Position numbers and translations under genes: made by a program
Assembly (NCBI GenBank): GCA_965116465.1
Contig: OZ220687.1
Span: forward strand, 1,736,001-1,800,000
Source: VXNF01 sp965116465
Lineage (GTDB): Bacteria; Actinomycetota; Acidimicrobiia; Acidimicrobiales; CATQHL01
Direction: 5' to 3'
DNA length: 64,000 nucleotides
Shown here: positions 46,604 to 55,937 of the stretch, in pieces
How positions within the stretch are numbered: the first letter of the stretch is position 1
How the letters are laid out: each line of letters starts with the position of its first letter
Notes under the pieces: generated by a model
Told to the model about the DNA's origin: nothing
Databases searched by the model: none
Seen by the model: only the letters and a program-made list of their open reading frames with translations

Positions 46604-47782
46604 CTACCAGTTGTTGGAGCGCTCGGCGTAGACGTGGTCGGGCATCCGGTAGGTGATGCCCTCGTCGTCGTATCTCGAGCCCGAGAGCAGGGTCGTGAAG
46701 CTCGTGAAGTTGTTTCGGCGCTCGTATTTCGGGCGGCATCGCTTCAGGAACCGGTCGTAGCGGGATTGGAAGCGGAACCAACCCAGCACGCCGAAGCTGG
46801 ACTGTTTCGGGTAGCGCAGGCTGTCGGCCAGGTCGTGGCCGATCATGGCGCGCGAGACCTTGTAGACGTACTTGGCCAGATTCCGCCGCTCGACCGGATC
46901 GTCGATTCCCACCACCAGGGGGGCGGAGTTCACCAGGGCGTTTGCCAGGGCGATCGACGCGTCGTCGGGTTCCGGTTCACACATCGCACCGATTGCGAAG
47001 AGTCGCAGGGCCTCGGCCTCGTCGCGGTAGAGGATGGTGTCCGGAATACCCATCAGGTGCCCGGAGTAGCGCCAGGTGGCCATGAAGCTGGCCGCCTCCT
47101 CGGCGGTGAAGCTGGCTCCGAGGCTTCGGATGTGTTGGAGGAGCCTCGCCGAGAACGCCGTGATGGCGTAGCCGACGTGCGCGGCGCTCAGCGGGACCCC
47201 CCACGCCTCGGCGTTCCAGTCCTCGGAGTTTGCGAGCAGGCGCCGGACGTGCCCGTGCACGAGCCGGATTCTCACTGAGAGCTTCCAGCCGTCGCCGTAG
47301 CTCTCCATCCCGCCCGGGAAGAAGATCTCCACCATGTGCCGGTTGTTCTGCTGCAGACGGCGAACTCCCTGATCGCGCAGGCGTCCGGTGATGAAGAACG
47401 ACTGGCTGATGTTCGACGCGAAGCCCTCCACCAGGACGGCCGCCACCATCGAGGCCAGCACGAGCTTGGTGTTCCGGTGGAACATGCGGACTCCGGGCGC
47501 GAGGGCAGCCATGTCCAGCCAATCGGGTGGCGTGGTGGCGTCCACGAAGAGATCCCGCACCGCGGGCGGGGCGTCGGGCCAGCTGTCGGGGCCGGTGCTG
47601 TTGACGAACGCTGCGATCATCCGGCTCGATTGGCCGCGGTCCAACGCGGCGAGCGCCTCGACCGCGGCGTCGGCCACCGGATCGCCGATCACGGTGTGCG
47701 CCAGGTAGTTCTCGACCATCTCAGGCTCGAGTTGGCGTGCACGTGCCGCGCCCGGGTTGTCGTAGTCGGTGGGAAGCTTCAT
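46604..47782 (-). CDS. DUF2236 (MpaB-like) oxygenase-family protein
   Basis: The 392-residue protein has the oxygenase MpaB/rubber-oxygenase-like signature. RIRLVHGHVRRLL, GVPLSAAHVGYAITAFS and HIRSLGASFTAEEAASFMATWRYSGHLMGIP form the heme-pocket helices of the DUF2236 family. Members include the latex-clearing protein and a fungal mycophenolate oxygenase, which act on isoprenoid or aromatic substrates. The heme ligands are not assigned with certainty. It lies upstream of the acyl-CoA dehydrogenase on the same strand. Confidence 0.8.
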   Translation of the reverse strand: MKLPTDYDNPGAARARQLEPEMVENYLAHTVIGDPVADAAVEALAALDRGQSSRMIAAFVNSTGPDSWPDAPPAVRDLFVDATTPPDWLDMAALAPGVRMFHRNTKLVLASMVAAVLVEGFASNISQSFFITGRLRDQGVRRLQQNNRHMVEIFFPGGMESYGDGWKLSVRIRLVHGHVRRLLANSEDWNAEAWGVPLSAAHVGYAITAFSARLLQHIRSLGASFTAEEAASFMATWRYSGHLMGIPDTILYRDEAEALRLFAIGAMCEPEPDDASIALANALVNSAPLVVGIDDPVERRNLAKYVYKVSRAMIGHDLADSLRYPKQSSFGVLGWFRFQSRYDRFLKRCRPKYERRNNFTSFTTLLSGSRYDDEGITYRMPDHVYAERSNNW

Positions 47783-47856
47783 GCCCGGCGATCGGTCCCC
47801 GCGTGCTGGTCGGACTCTACTTCGGCTTCAGTCGGTATTGCAGGGTAGCCGAACCA

Positions 47857-49296
47857 TCACCAGCTACTCGCCACGTACTTGCGCTCGAGGTACTCCTCGA
47901 TCCCCTCGAAGCCGCCCTCCCGGCCGATGCCGCTCTCCTTGACGCCGCCGAACGGGGCCGAGGCGTCGGAGATGATCCCCCTGTTCAGGGCGACCAGGCC
48001 TGCTTCCAGGCGCTGGCCGACGGAGAGGCCGTGACCGAGGTCGCCGCTCATGACGTAGGCGATCAGGCCGGCATCGGTGTCGTTCGCCATCTCGATCGCC
48101 GCGGCCTCGTCACGGAAGCGCACCAGCGGTGCCACCGGCCCGAAGATCTCCCTGGCCAGGATGGGCGCATCCGGATTCACGTCCGCCAGCACGGTCGGCT
48201 CGTAGAAGTAGCCCCTGCACTCCGGCGCGCGGCCCCCCGTGACCACCTTGGCACCACCGGATACGGCCGCCTCGACGAGACCGGCCACCTTCTCGCGCTC
48301 GCGGGTACTGATCAGCGGACCCACCTGTGCGTCGGGACGGCGGTCGTAGCCGATGGTGAGGCCGGCCATGCGGGCGCTGAGGGCCTCGGTGAAGTCGTCG
48401 GCGACCCGCTCGTGCACGTACAGCCGGTTGGGGGCCACGCAGGTGGCGCCGGTGTTGCGCATCTTGGCGGCGATGGCCGCTTCGACGGCCACCTCCACAT
48501 CGGCGTCGGCCAGCACCACGAACGGGGCGTTGCCCCCCAACTCCATGCTGGTGCGGAGCACCCGGTCGGCGGCGAGGCGCAGCAGGTGCTTGCCGACCGC
48601 GATGGAGCCGGTGAACGACACCTTGCGCACGGCTCGGTGCGCCAGCATCGCTTCGGTGGCTTGGTTCGGCGGTTCGGGCAGCACCAGGTTGATCACACCT
48701 GGCGGGGTGCCGCAACGCGCCATCAGGTCGGCGATGTAGAAGGCCGTCAGCGGGGTCGCCGGCGCGGGCTTCACGATCGTGGTGCACCCGGCGGCGAGTG
48801 CCGGGGCGATCTTGCGGACCGGCATGGCGGCGGGGAAGTTCCACGGCGTGATCTGGACGGACACCCCCACCGGTTCGGGGAGCACCATGATGTGCTTGTC
48901 GCCCATCGGTGAGCGCCTGATCTCCCCGGCGACGCGCACCGCCTCCTCGCTGAACCAGCGGAAGAAGTCCGCCGCGTAGGCCACCTCGCCGAGGGCCTCG
49001 GCCATGGGCTTGCCGTTCTCGAGTTGCAGGAGCGCGGCGACCTCGGCCTGCTCGGCCATCATCGTCTCGTAGCAGCGCCGCAGGATCTCGGCCCGCTCAC
49101 GGGGCGGCGCGGCCGCCCACCCCGTGGCGGCCTGTGACGCCGCCTCGACCGCCGCCAGGCAGTCCGCGGTGGTGGACGTGGCGATGCCGGCGATCTCGTC
49201 GCCGGTGGTGGGATCGAAGACATCCAGCCTGCCGTTGGCGTGGCGGGTGTCGCTGTCGAGGAGCAGCCCTCCGAGCCGGTCGAGCGCATCGATCAT
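47857..49296 (-). CDS. Aldehyde dehydrogenase, succinate-semialdehyde dehydrogenase-like
   Basis: The 479-residue enzyme has the NAD(P) binding PWNFPAAMPVRKIAPALAAGCTTIVKPAPATPL. The catalytic glutamate is in MELGGNAPF and the catalytic cysteine in NTGATCVAPNRLYV. The length and the APFGGVKESGIGREGG end are typical of GabD-like enzymes, which oxidise succinate semialdehyde or a related aldehyde. ATG 49296 is preceded by GGGAGG. A longer open frame upstream is a shadow. The physiological substrate is unknown. Confidence 0.88.
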   Translation of the reverse strand: MIDALDRLGGLLLDSDTRHANGRLDVFDPTTGDEIAGIATSTTADCLAAVEAASQAATGWAAAPPRERAEILRRCYETMMAEQAEVAALLQLENGKPMAEALGEVAYAADFFRWFSEEAVRVAGEIRRSPMGDKHIMVLPEPVGVSVQITPWNFPAAMPVRKIAPALAAGCTTIVKPAPATPLTAFYIADLMARCGTPPGVINLVLPEPPNQATEAMLAHRAVRKVSFTGSIAVGKHLLRLAADRVLRTSMELGGNAPFVVLADADVEVAVEAAIAAKMRNTGATCVAPNRLYVHERVADDFTEALSARMAGLTIGYDRRPDAQVGPLISTREREKVAGLVEAAVSGGAKVVTGGRAPECRGYFYEPTVLADVNPDAPILAREIFGPVAPLVRFRDEAAAIEMANDTDAGLIAYVMSGDLGHGLSVGQRLEAGLVALNRGIISDASAPFGGVKESGIGREGGFEGIEEYLERKYVASSW

Positions 49297-49385
49297 GGTC
49301 GGTTCCTCCCTGCTTGTGGCTCTGTGATCCTGCCAGCGGGCGGCGGCCGCGCCAACCCGTGCGTATACGTGCCGCCGGGGCTTTC

Positions 49386-49928
49386 CTAGACGAACTCCAC
49401 GATGGACGGCCGCTGCAGCTCGTACCAGCCCGAACCGAAGATCAGCCCGTCGTGACGGACCACCCAGGAGTGCTTCAACTCCCGGAACCCGGTGTTCGGG
49501 TTGAGGTAGACGTAGTCGACCCACATCCCCTCGGACGTTGCCTCCAGCATCGACAGCCCGAAGCGGTTGCCGTCCACGTCGACGCCGAAGCTGGTGTGCA
49601 CGTCCCTGCCCAGGAGGTCCTGGTTGAGATGAGCGACCAGCACACCCTCCTCGTCGAGAATGAACAAGTAGAACTGGCCGTCGGCGCTGTCCGCGGAGTT
49701 GTAGTGCTCGATGGTGGCCCGGCGCCCCTCGGAGTCGTAGAAGTCCAGGGCCTCCCGAACGAATTCGATCGTGGCCGCCGGCTGCCGGGGCACTCCCACC
49801 GACACCACCTCGTTGCCTCCGGCCGGAGCGGACTCGCCCCGGGGCGAGAACAGGGCGATGAGGGCGATGATCAGCGCCGCGATGGCGATCGCCGTCGCGG
49901 TTGCGGTGTGTTGGAGGATCCTGGGCAT
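49386..49928 (-). CDS. Membrane-anchored single Cache domain protein
   Basis: The 180-residue protein has an N-terminal membrane helix (TATAIAIAALIIALIALF). A single Cache-type sensory domain follows, with FYLFILDEEGVLVAHLNQDLLGRDV, VDYVYLNPNTGF and KHSWVVRHDGLIFGSGWYE. Cache domains bind small ligands outside the membrane. No kinase or chemoreceptor output domain follows, so it may deliver its signal through a partner. Confidence 0.8.
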   Translation of the reverse strand: MPRILQHTATATAIAIAALIIALIALFSPRGESAPAGGNEVVSVGVPRQPAATIEFVREALDFYDSEGRRATIEHYNSADSADGQFYLFILDEEGVLVAHLNQDLLGRDVHTSFGVDVDGNRFGLSMLEATSEGMWVDYVYLNPNTGFRELKHSWVVRHDGLIFGSGWYELQRPSIVEFV

Positions 49929-49946
49929 CTCGGCCTCTCCCTGCGG

Positions 49947-50020
49947 TGGAGCTGATGGGACTCGAACCCACGACCCCTTGCTTGCAAAGCAAGTGCTCTA
50001 GCCAGCTGAGCTACAGCCCC
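49947..50020 (-). tRNA. tRNA-Ala (anticodon TGC)
   Basis: On the minus strand the acceptor GGGGCTG pairs with CAGCTCC with one G-U. The D arm is AGCTCAGCTGGCTAGAGC, the anticodon loop TTTGCAA gives TGC, and the T arm is GGTTCGAGTCC. It reads GCA and other GCN codons. Confidence 0.95.
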
Positions 50021-50201
50021 CGACGCGGTCGCTGTCGGGTTTGTCGGCAGGCGACCGACCTCTGAGGCTAGCAACGCCCGGCAGCGGCCCGGCCCCCGGG
50101 TCGACGCGATGGCTGAGAGGAGCGGGAAGAAAGTAGACTGTTCTGGTTGCCCGACCCTCGCTCGACCGAGGCAGCCCAATGACGCACGGAGATCGACTCT
50201 G

Positions 50202-52229
50202 ATGACTGCCGCCTCGGCCGCCGCCGCGACCCGAACGCTCAGTCTGGTCGACGAGTTCCTTCTGACACTCCTCAATGAAGAGGCCGGCTATTTCCACCAG
50301 GTGCCCGGCTGGGATCTGAACTGCGCGGTCGTCGGCGCCGCCCTCGGGGAACTCTCGCTGCGATCCCGTATCGACACCGACGTTGAATCGTTGATCCTTC
50401 TGGACGAGACAGCGACGGGCGATGCCGCGATCGATCCCCTCCTGGAGAAGATCGCAGCCGAGCCGGGCCGGCACAGCGCCCAGTACTGGGTTGAACGGCT
50501 CGCGATCCGCGGCGAGGCGATCATCGACCTGACTCTGGAACGCCTGGTCCACCTCAAGGTCCTGGAACACCACGACGGCGATTTCTGGACACTGGCTCGC
50601 ACGGGCTGGCAGGCGAACCTTCGCGGTCAGGTCGAGGAGGAGACAGCGGCCGAGTTCGTCAAGACCCGCCTCGGCAGAGTGATCTTCGGGGAGGAGCTGC
50701 CCGATCCGAGAGATGCGATCATTCTCAGCCTCGCCAACACGTGCGACGTCCTGCGTCTCATCTTCCAACTCGACGACGAAGCCGAGGAGCGTGTCGAGAA
50801 CCTCTGCAAGATCGATCTGATCGGCCGGTCCATCGCCGATGCGATCTCGAACAGCGTCGCCGGCCCGTTGCTTCGGCGATCGACGTTCGCCAAGGCGATC
50901 CCGGTCGTCTCGTTGGCCAAGGTGGCGCTCAGCCCGCACGTACGCAGTGGCAATCTGCCGGCACTGTTCGCGGCTCTCGCGGAAGAGCACGGACCGGTAT
51001 TCCAACTGAAGGTCCCGTTCGGGCAGCGCATGATCTTCCTGTGCGGACCCCGGACGAATCGCTGGGTGCATCGACACGGGCGCATGTACCTGCGAGCCAG
51101 GGACTATCTGGAGGAATTCGAGAAGGTCTACGGCGGGTCGGGAATACTGCCCACTCTCGACGGGGCCGACCACTTCCGCTACCGGAAGACCATCCAGCCG
51201 GCCTACTCCCGCACCAGGCTGGAGGTGCGGTTGGACGCGTTCTGCTCCTATGCGCGCGGGCACATGGCGAGCTGGAGCGTCGGTGAGAGTCTTCCCGCGG
51301 TGGCCATGTGCCGGAAGCTGGTCAACTCGGAGATGTCGCCGTTGGCGGTCAGCATCGATTCGCAGGATGTCGTCGACGATCTGCACAAGTTCAAGGAACG
51401 AGTGCTCCAGACCCACATCGGCAGGACCATGCCGAAGTTCATGGTGAAGACCCCGGCCATGAAGCGACGGGCGAAACTGATCGACGAGGTGGTCGCCCGG
51501 GTCCAGCGAGTCCACACGCCCGCCCAGCGCGCCGGCTGCCCCCGGGACCTCGCCGACGATCTGTTGAGCATGCACGCGAACGACTGCCAGTTGCTACCGG
51601 AGTCGAATCTGCGCTTCGTGCTGTCGGCGCCGCTGATCGCCAGCATGTACGTCGGTGATCAGCTCAGCTTCATCGTCCACGCCATGCTGGCGCAGCCGGA
51701 GTTCCACGAGAAGATCCGCGCCGAGGCCGACGGCCTGTTCGCGGACGGCGATCCGGACCACGAGACCGTCACCGGACCCGCCACCGACGTGACGCGCCGC
51801 TTCATCATGGAGTGCATGCGGATGTACCCGATCGTTCCGATGTCGATCCGGAACGTGATGAACGCCACCGTCGTGGAGGGCTACGAACTGCCCGAGGGCG
51901 CACGGGTCTTCATAGCTCAGACGGCCACGCACTACATGAGCGATCTCTTCCCCGACCCCTTCAGATTCGACATCGACCGCTACAAGGCGCCGCGCAAGGA
52001 GCATCTCGGGATCGGGTACGCCCCCTACGGGCTGGGCACGCACGTCTGCCTCGGTTCACGCTGGACCGAAATGCAGTTGGCGCTCAACGTGCTGCTGCTC
52101 GCCCGCCACTTCACCCTCGAGATCGCCCCCGAGGACTACAAGCTGAGGATCAGTCCGGTCCCGTCGATGTCGCCCAACAAGAAACTGAAGTTCAAGATCG
52201 CCGAGCAGCGGCACGAGCTACCCGTCTGA
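50202..52229 (+). CDS. GPP34 (GOLPH3-like) domain fused to a cytochrome P450
   Basis: The 675-residue protein joins two folds. Residues about 10-230 form a GPP34 domain (LSLVDEFLLTLLNEEAGYFHQ, ALGELSLRSRID, WVERLA, LVHLKVLEHHDG), the phosphoinositide-binding fold of eukaryotic GOLPH3 that also occurs in actinobacteria. The rest is a cytochrome P450. It has ECMR (E537, R540), the heme loop APYGLGTHVCLG with Cys616, and an I-helix reading VGDQLS, so the usual threonine is missing. ATG 50202 is preferred; GTG 50109 would add 31 residues. It opens a block with a lipid transporter, a Rieske oxygenase and a sterol-methyltransferase-like gene, so a lipid or sterol substrate is likely. Confidence 0.88.
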   Translation: MTAASAAAATRTLSLVDEFLLTLLNEEAGYFHQVPGWDLNCAVVGAALGELSLRSRIDTDVESLILLDETATGDAAIDPLLEKIAAEPGRHSAQYWVERLAIRGEAIIDLTLERLVHLKVLEHHDGDFWTLARTGWQANLRGQVEEETAAEFVKTRLGRVIFGEELPDPRDAIILSLANTCDVLRLIFQLDDEAEERVENLCKIDLIGRSIADAISNSVAGPLLRRSTFAKAIPVVSLAKVALSPHVRSGNLPALFAALAEEHGPVFQLKVPFGQRMIFLCGPRTNRWVHRHGRMYLRARDYLEEFEKVYGGSGILPTLDGADHFRYRKTIQPAYSRTRLEVRLDAFCSYARGHMASWSVGESLPAVAMCRKLVNSEMSPLAVSIDSQDVVDDLHKFKERVLQTHIGRTMPKFMVKTPAMKRRAKLIDEVVARVQRVHTPAQRAGCPRDLADDLLSMHANDCQLLPESNLRFVLSAPLIASMYVGDQLSFIVHAMLAQPEFHEKIRAEADGLFADGDPDHETVTGPATDVTRRFIMECMRMYPIVPMSIRNVMNATVVEGYELPEGARVFIAQTATHYMSDLFPDPFRFDIDRYKAPRKEHLGIGYAPYGLGTHVCLGSRWTEMQLALNVLLLARHFTLEIAPEDYKLRISPVPSMSPNKKLKFKIAEQRHELPV

Positions 52230-52230
52230 C

Positions 52231-52258
52231 GCGGACCGACCCCCTGCGGGTGGTCCGC
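52231..52258. terminator. Bidirectional terminator-like hairpin between convergent genes
   Basis: GCGGACC at 52231 pairs with GGTCCGC at 52252. A further four pairs (ACCC/GGGT) form above a one-base bulge and a short loop. It starts right after the P450 stop and ends 10 bases before the end of the minus-strand transporter gene, so it can end both. Confidence 0.5.
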
Positions 52259-52268
52259 TCACCACGCT

Positions 52269-54749
52269 CTACGACGTGCCCTGCTCCTCGTGGCGGCGCT
52301 GGATCTCCTCGGCCGCCACGTCGAGGTCGTCCCAGAGGCGCTGCACCGTCGAGCGCAGCCGCGCGTTCTCGTAGGCGCCCCACACGGTCATCGCCGGCGG
52401 CACCACCAGGACGGCGACGATCAGCGAGTAGGCGATGGTGATGGCCGCGGTGATGCCGAACTGCTGGGTGCCCTCCAGCGGCGAGAACACCAGGACACCG
52501 AATCCGAACGCCGTCGTCAGCGCGGACCCCAGCAGCGCCGAGCCGGTGGTGGCGAGCGTCCGGACCGCCGCCTTCTCCGGGTTGCGCACGCGGGAGAACT
52601 CCTCCCGGTAGCGATGGATCACGTGGATGGTGTAGTCCACGCCGATTCCGATCGACAGCGCTGTGATGATCGAGGTGATCAGCGTGTAGGGAATGCCCAG
52701 CAGTGCCATCGTGCCCAGCACCCAGATGAGGACGAGCACGATCGGCCCGACCGCGATGATCCCGAGCGTGGGTCGGCGCAGCGTCACCCAGAAGAAGAGG
52801 ATGAGGATGCCGAGCGCGACGGCGATGGTCGTGCTGATCGCCTCTGTCTGCCGGGCCGTGATCTGGTCCGTGACCTCCACCGCCAGGATGCTCGCCGAAG
52901 TCCCCGTGATGGCATCGTCGTCGCCGGACCAGAGCGCCTCGATGTCCTCCTGGAGCACCGCGGTCGCCGCGGGGGCGTCCACGTACATCGGGAACTGCAG
53001 CAGCATGGCGTCGACGCCGTCGGGGTTGTCGACCAGAGCGCGTGCGAGGGCGGGCTCCCGCTCCCCGAGCGCGTCGAGGAACCGCTGCATCAGGACCGGA
53101 TCCAGTTTCACCTCCGCGGAGGCTTCGGCGAAGAGCGCGGCCAGCTCGGGGTCGAACTTGTCGCCGGGCTCCCCGCTGTCGTGAGTCCAGTCGGCCACCA
53201 GTGACTCGTACGATGCCTCCAGCGGTCCCGCCGCCGCCGCCGGGCGGCTCCGTTCGTCCTCGAAGGCGGCCTCCAGATCCTGCAGGTTCAGGAGTGTGCG
53301 GGTCTCGGTTGCCTCGGCCCACACGAGCACGCTGGCCAGCTCCGTCGAACCGCCGACGGCCTCCTCGAGGGTCTCCATGTCTCTCAGCACGGCCCCGCCT
53401 TTGGGCAGGATGTCGCGGATGCTGAACTCCGAATGGAGCCCGGTGGCCGCGAACCCCATCCAGATGGTGATGCCGGCCACGGCGATGAGGTAGGGCGCCG
53501 GCCGGCGCGCAACCCCCGCCCCGATGACCTCGGCCGCCCGGCCGATGCCCGGGAGCGCCGCGGAGACCGGGCGGGGATCCTTCAACTTGCCGCGTGCCTC
53601 GCGGCGCCGGTCGACGATGGTCCGTCCGGCCGGGACCAGCGTCAGCATGACGATCAGGCTCAGCCCCACGCCGAGACCCGCCACGATGCCGAAGTCCTTG
53701 AGCGTCGACACCGGGGAGAACAGGTTCGCCAGGAAGCTGGCGATCGTCGTGACGGCGGCCAGCACCAGCGGGACGGCGACGTTCCGCAGGCCCGTCCGGA
53801 CCGCCTGCAGCACCGGTTGACCCTCGAGTCGCTGCTCGCGGTAGTGAGAGACCTGCTGGATGGCGTAGTCCACCGTGAGGCTGATCATGATGATCGGCAC
53901 CATTGTCGAGAGCGAACTCGGAGGCCCGATCCACCCCAGCGCCTCCGGCCCGAGCCAGCCCTCCGCCCCGATGATCCAGATCAGCGACATGATCAGGCCC
54001 AGGAGCGTGATCAGCAGGTCCGAGAACGTGCGCATGAAGAGCAGGATCAGCAGCGCGATCAGCAGCAGCGCGATCCCGATCAGCGGCAGCAGCCCCGACT
54101 CGGTGGCCTCGGTGTACTCGTCCTCGACCACCGCGGGTGACACGACGCTGACACGCAGCGGGCCCTCGGCGGCCGTCGCCAGCTCGTTGATCCGCCGTTC
54201 GGCGTCGAAGACTCGCTCGTCGCCGGTGTCGAGCAGGCGGATGTTGGCGATGGCGACCGGCGTGCCGTCCGTGTCGATGCCGGTGACGGCGTCGAGCACC
54301 GCGCCGATCTGCGGGATGTCGCCGACGGAGTCGACCTCGGCTTGTGTGAGCGACGCGAAGTCGTCGGTGCCGAGCGCGAATCCAACCAGCGAACTTGGTG
54401 CCACGACCGGGTCGTCCGGCGCCAGCAGGGCTGCGGTGCCGGGCTCGGCGACTATGTCGTCGAGGAGGGCGTCCATCTGGGACAGCCCGCCGGGCGTCAG
54501 GGCGTCGCCGCGGAAGATCAGCGTCGCGACATTGACGGAACTGTGGTCCCCGAAGAGCTCATCGATGTCGGCCACCGCAACGGCGACGTCGTTTCCGGGG
54601 GGCAGCAGTTCCACCGACGCCCCCTCGGTCGGCGGCGCTCGCCTCGTCGCCCCCATGGCCAGCACGACGGTGACGAGGATGAGGACACCGACGGTGATCC
54701 ACGGGCGGGCCGTGACCAGCCGGCTGAACCTATCGAGCAGGCGGCTCAT
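52269..54749 (-). CDS. RND/MMPL-family lipid transporter (second copy)
   Basis: The 826-residue protein has the same two-block membrane layout as the transporter at 42800. The membrane-helix stretches are SLTVDYAIQQVSHYREQRL and SIGIGVDYTIHVIHRYREEF. Large outer loops lie between the blocks, and an acidic C-terminus follows. Relatives move hopanoids and, in a methanotroph, sterols. It lies between the P450 fusion and the Rieske oxygenase, so sterol or terpenoid export is a reasonable hypothesis. ATG 54749 is chosen as it begins a normal MMPL N-terminus (MSRLLDRFSRLVTARPW). Confidence 0.88.
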   Translation of the reverse strand: MSRLLDRFSRLVTARPWITVGVLILVTVVLAMGATRRAPPTEGASVELLPPGNDVAVAVADIDELFGDHSSVNVATLIFRGDALTPGGLSQMDALLDDIVAEPGTAALLAPDDPVVAPSSLVGFALGTDDFASLTQAEVDSVGDIPQIGAVLDAVTGIDTDGTPVAIANIRLLDTGDERVFDAERRINELATAAEGPLRVSVVSPAVVEDEYTEATESGLLPLIGIALLLIALLILLFMRTFSDLLITLLGLIMSLIWIIGAEGWLGPEALGWIGPPSSLSTMVPIIMISLTVDYAIQQVSHYREQRLEGQPVLQAVRTGLRNVAVPLVLAAVTTIASFLANLFSPVSTLKDFGIVAGLGVGLSLIVMLTLVPAGRTIVDRRREARGKLKDPRPVSAALPGIGRAAEVIGAGVARRPAPYLIAVAGITIWMGFAATGLHSEFSIRDILPKGGAVLRDMETLEEAVGGSTELASVLVWAEATETRTLLNLQDLEAAFEDERSRPAAAAGPLEASYESLVADWTHDSGEPGDKFDPELAALFAEASAEVKLDPVLMQRFLDALGEREPALARALVDNPDGVDAMLLQFPMYVDAPAATAVLQEDIEALWSGDDDAITGTSASILAVEVTDQITARQTEAISTTIAVALGILILFFWVTLRRPTLGIIAVGPIVLVLIWVLGTMALLGIPYTLITSIITALSIGIGVDYTIHVIHRYREEFSRVRNPEKAAVRTLATTGSALLGSALTTAFGFGVLVFSPLEGTQQFGITAAITIAYSLIVAVLVVPPAMTVWGAYENARLRSTVQRLWDDLDVAAEEIQRRHEEQGTS

Positions 54750-54842
54750 GGCATACGACTGTACCTGACGCTCGTCGGAGCCCCGGAACACGCCCCCGGA
54801 GCCGGTCGCCCACCCCGGAGCGCAATCCTCCGGGGCGCTGAC

Positions 54843-55937
54843 CTATTGCCGCTGACGCTCGCGGACCTCGTGATCGCCCTTGTCGTTGTGGCTCTCGCCG
54901 GGTGGGACCGGGTAGAACTGGCGGCAGTAAGCCCGGAACTGCATGATCTCGCCGTCGGACCGGGCCAGGCGGGGACGGGGCCGGTACTGTTTTCTGCTCC
55001 AGACCCTCACGTCCTGGAGGACGTCCCGCTTCTGCATCGGCGCAAGGATCCTGTTCATGACCGGCGCGCGCAGAGCGGGCGGGAGGAACCCCAGGCCTGC
55101 GATCGGCCGGTGCAGGCCGCGCATCCGCCCCACCTGCGTGGCCAGCGACACATCGATGAGCGTTCCGTCGACGGGTGTCGCCAGCACCCAGAAGCGCATG
55201 TCGAAGGGGGTCGTGTGCTCGCTGACCTCGACGAAAGAGCAGCCGAGCCCGTAGACGTGGGTGGTGGCGGTGAAACTGAGCGTGGAGACAGCGACTCCTG
55301 CGATCCTGCGGGTGCTCGCGAAGTTGAACCGGCTCTGGAGATAGTGCCCGTCCACGAGCACCGGCTCGACACGACTGACTTCGTGGTAGCCGTGGATATA
55401 GCGGAAGTGGGCGAGGTCCACGGCGTTCTCCGCCGTGTCCTGGGGATGACCCGGGAAGCGCAGGGTCTGGACGCTGAGGGCGCTCCAGCCGGCCTGGTCC
55501 AGCGGTCCGGGGAGCAGGTCCCATTGCGGCGCTCTTCCCCCCGTCCCCCACCAGGCGAAGATGAGGCCGAGGATTTCCGTCGTCTCGAAGACCTGTAGCC
55601 GCGCGGCCCTGGGCGGGGCGGAGAACGGCGTGGCGACGCACTGTCCCCCCGTGTCGTACTCGAAGCCGTGGAAGGGGCAGACGAGCCGGCCCTCACGCAG
55701 GCATCCTCCCGCTTCGGGCCTCAGGTCGGCGCCCAGGTGTGGGCAAGTGGCGTCGGCGACGCAGACGCGCCCGCTCTCGTCGGACCAGAGGACGATGTTC
55801 TGGCCCATCCAGGTCTTGCCGATGACCTTCTTCTTCCGCAGGGCGCTGCGGCTTGTGAGGAAGTACCAGCCCTCGGGGAACGGGGGCGGCGAGAAGGTGT
55901 TGGCGGGCTCGGCGGGCCGGAGCGACGTCGTTGACAT
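54843..55937 (-). CDS. Rieske [2Fe-2S] non-heme iron oxygenase, sterol-type candidate
   Basis: The 364-residue protein has the Rieske centre CPH (Cys65, His67) and CPFH (Cys87, His90) and a catalytic domain with ENAVDLAHFRYIHGY. Asn171, Asp174, His177 and His182 of this motif match the N-D-H-H iron site. This pattern occurs in bacterial steroid/sterol oxygenases such as KshA and SdmA and in the cholesterol 7-desaturase family. It is divergent from the sterol-methyltransferase-like gene, 54 bases apart, so the two probably share a promoter region. The reaction (demethylation, hydroxylation or desaturation) cannot be told. Confidence 0.85.
   Translation of the reverse strand: MSTTSLRPAEPANTFSPPPFPEGWYFLTSRSALRKKKVIGKTWMGQNIVLWSDESGRVCVADATCPHLGADLRPEAGGCLREGRLVCPFHGFEYDTGGQCVATPFSAPPRAARLQVFETTEILGLIFAWWGTGGRAPQWDLLPGPLDQAGWSALSVQTLRFPGHPQDTAENAVDLAHFRYIHGYHEVSRVEPVLVDGHYLQSRFNFASTRRIAGVAVSTLSFTATTHVYGLGCSFVEVSEHTTPFDMRFWVLATPVDGTLIDVSLATQVGRMRGLHRPIAGLGFLPPALRAPVMNRILAPMQKRDVLQDVRVWSRKQYRPRPRLARSDGEIMQFRAYCRQFYPVPPGESHNDKGDHEVRERQRQ

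Noticed and set aside
49297..49992. Upstream extension of the aldehyde dehydrogenase frame
   Set aside because: It crosses the Cache gene and the tRNA-Ala; the family starts at ATG 49296.
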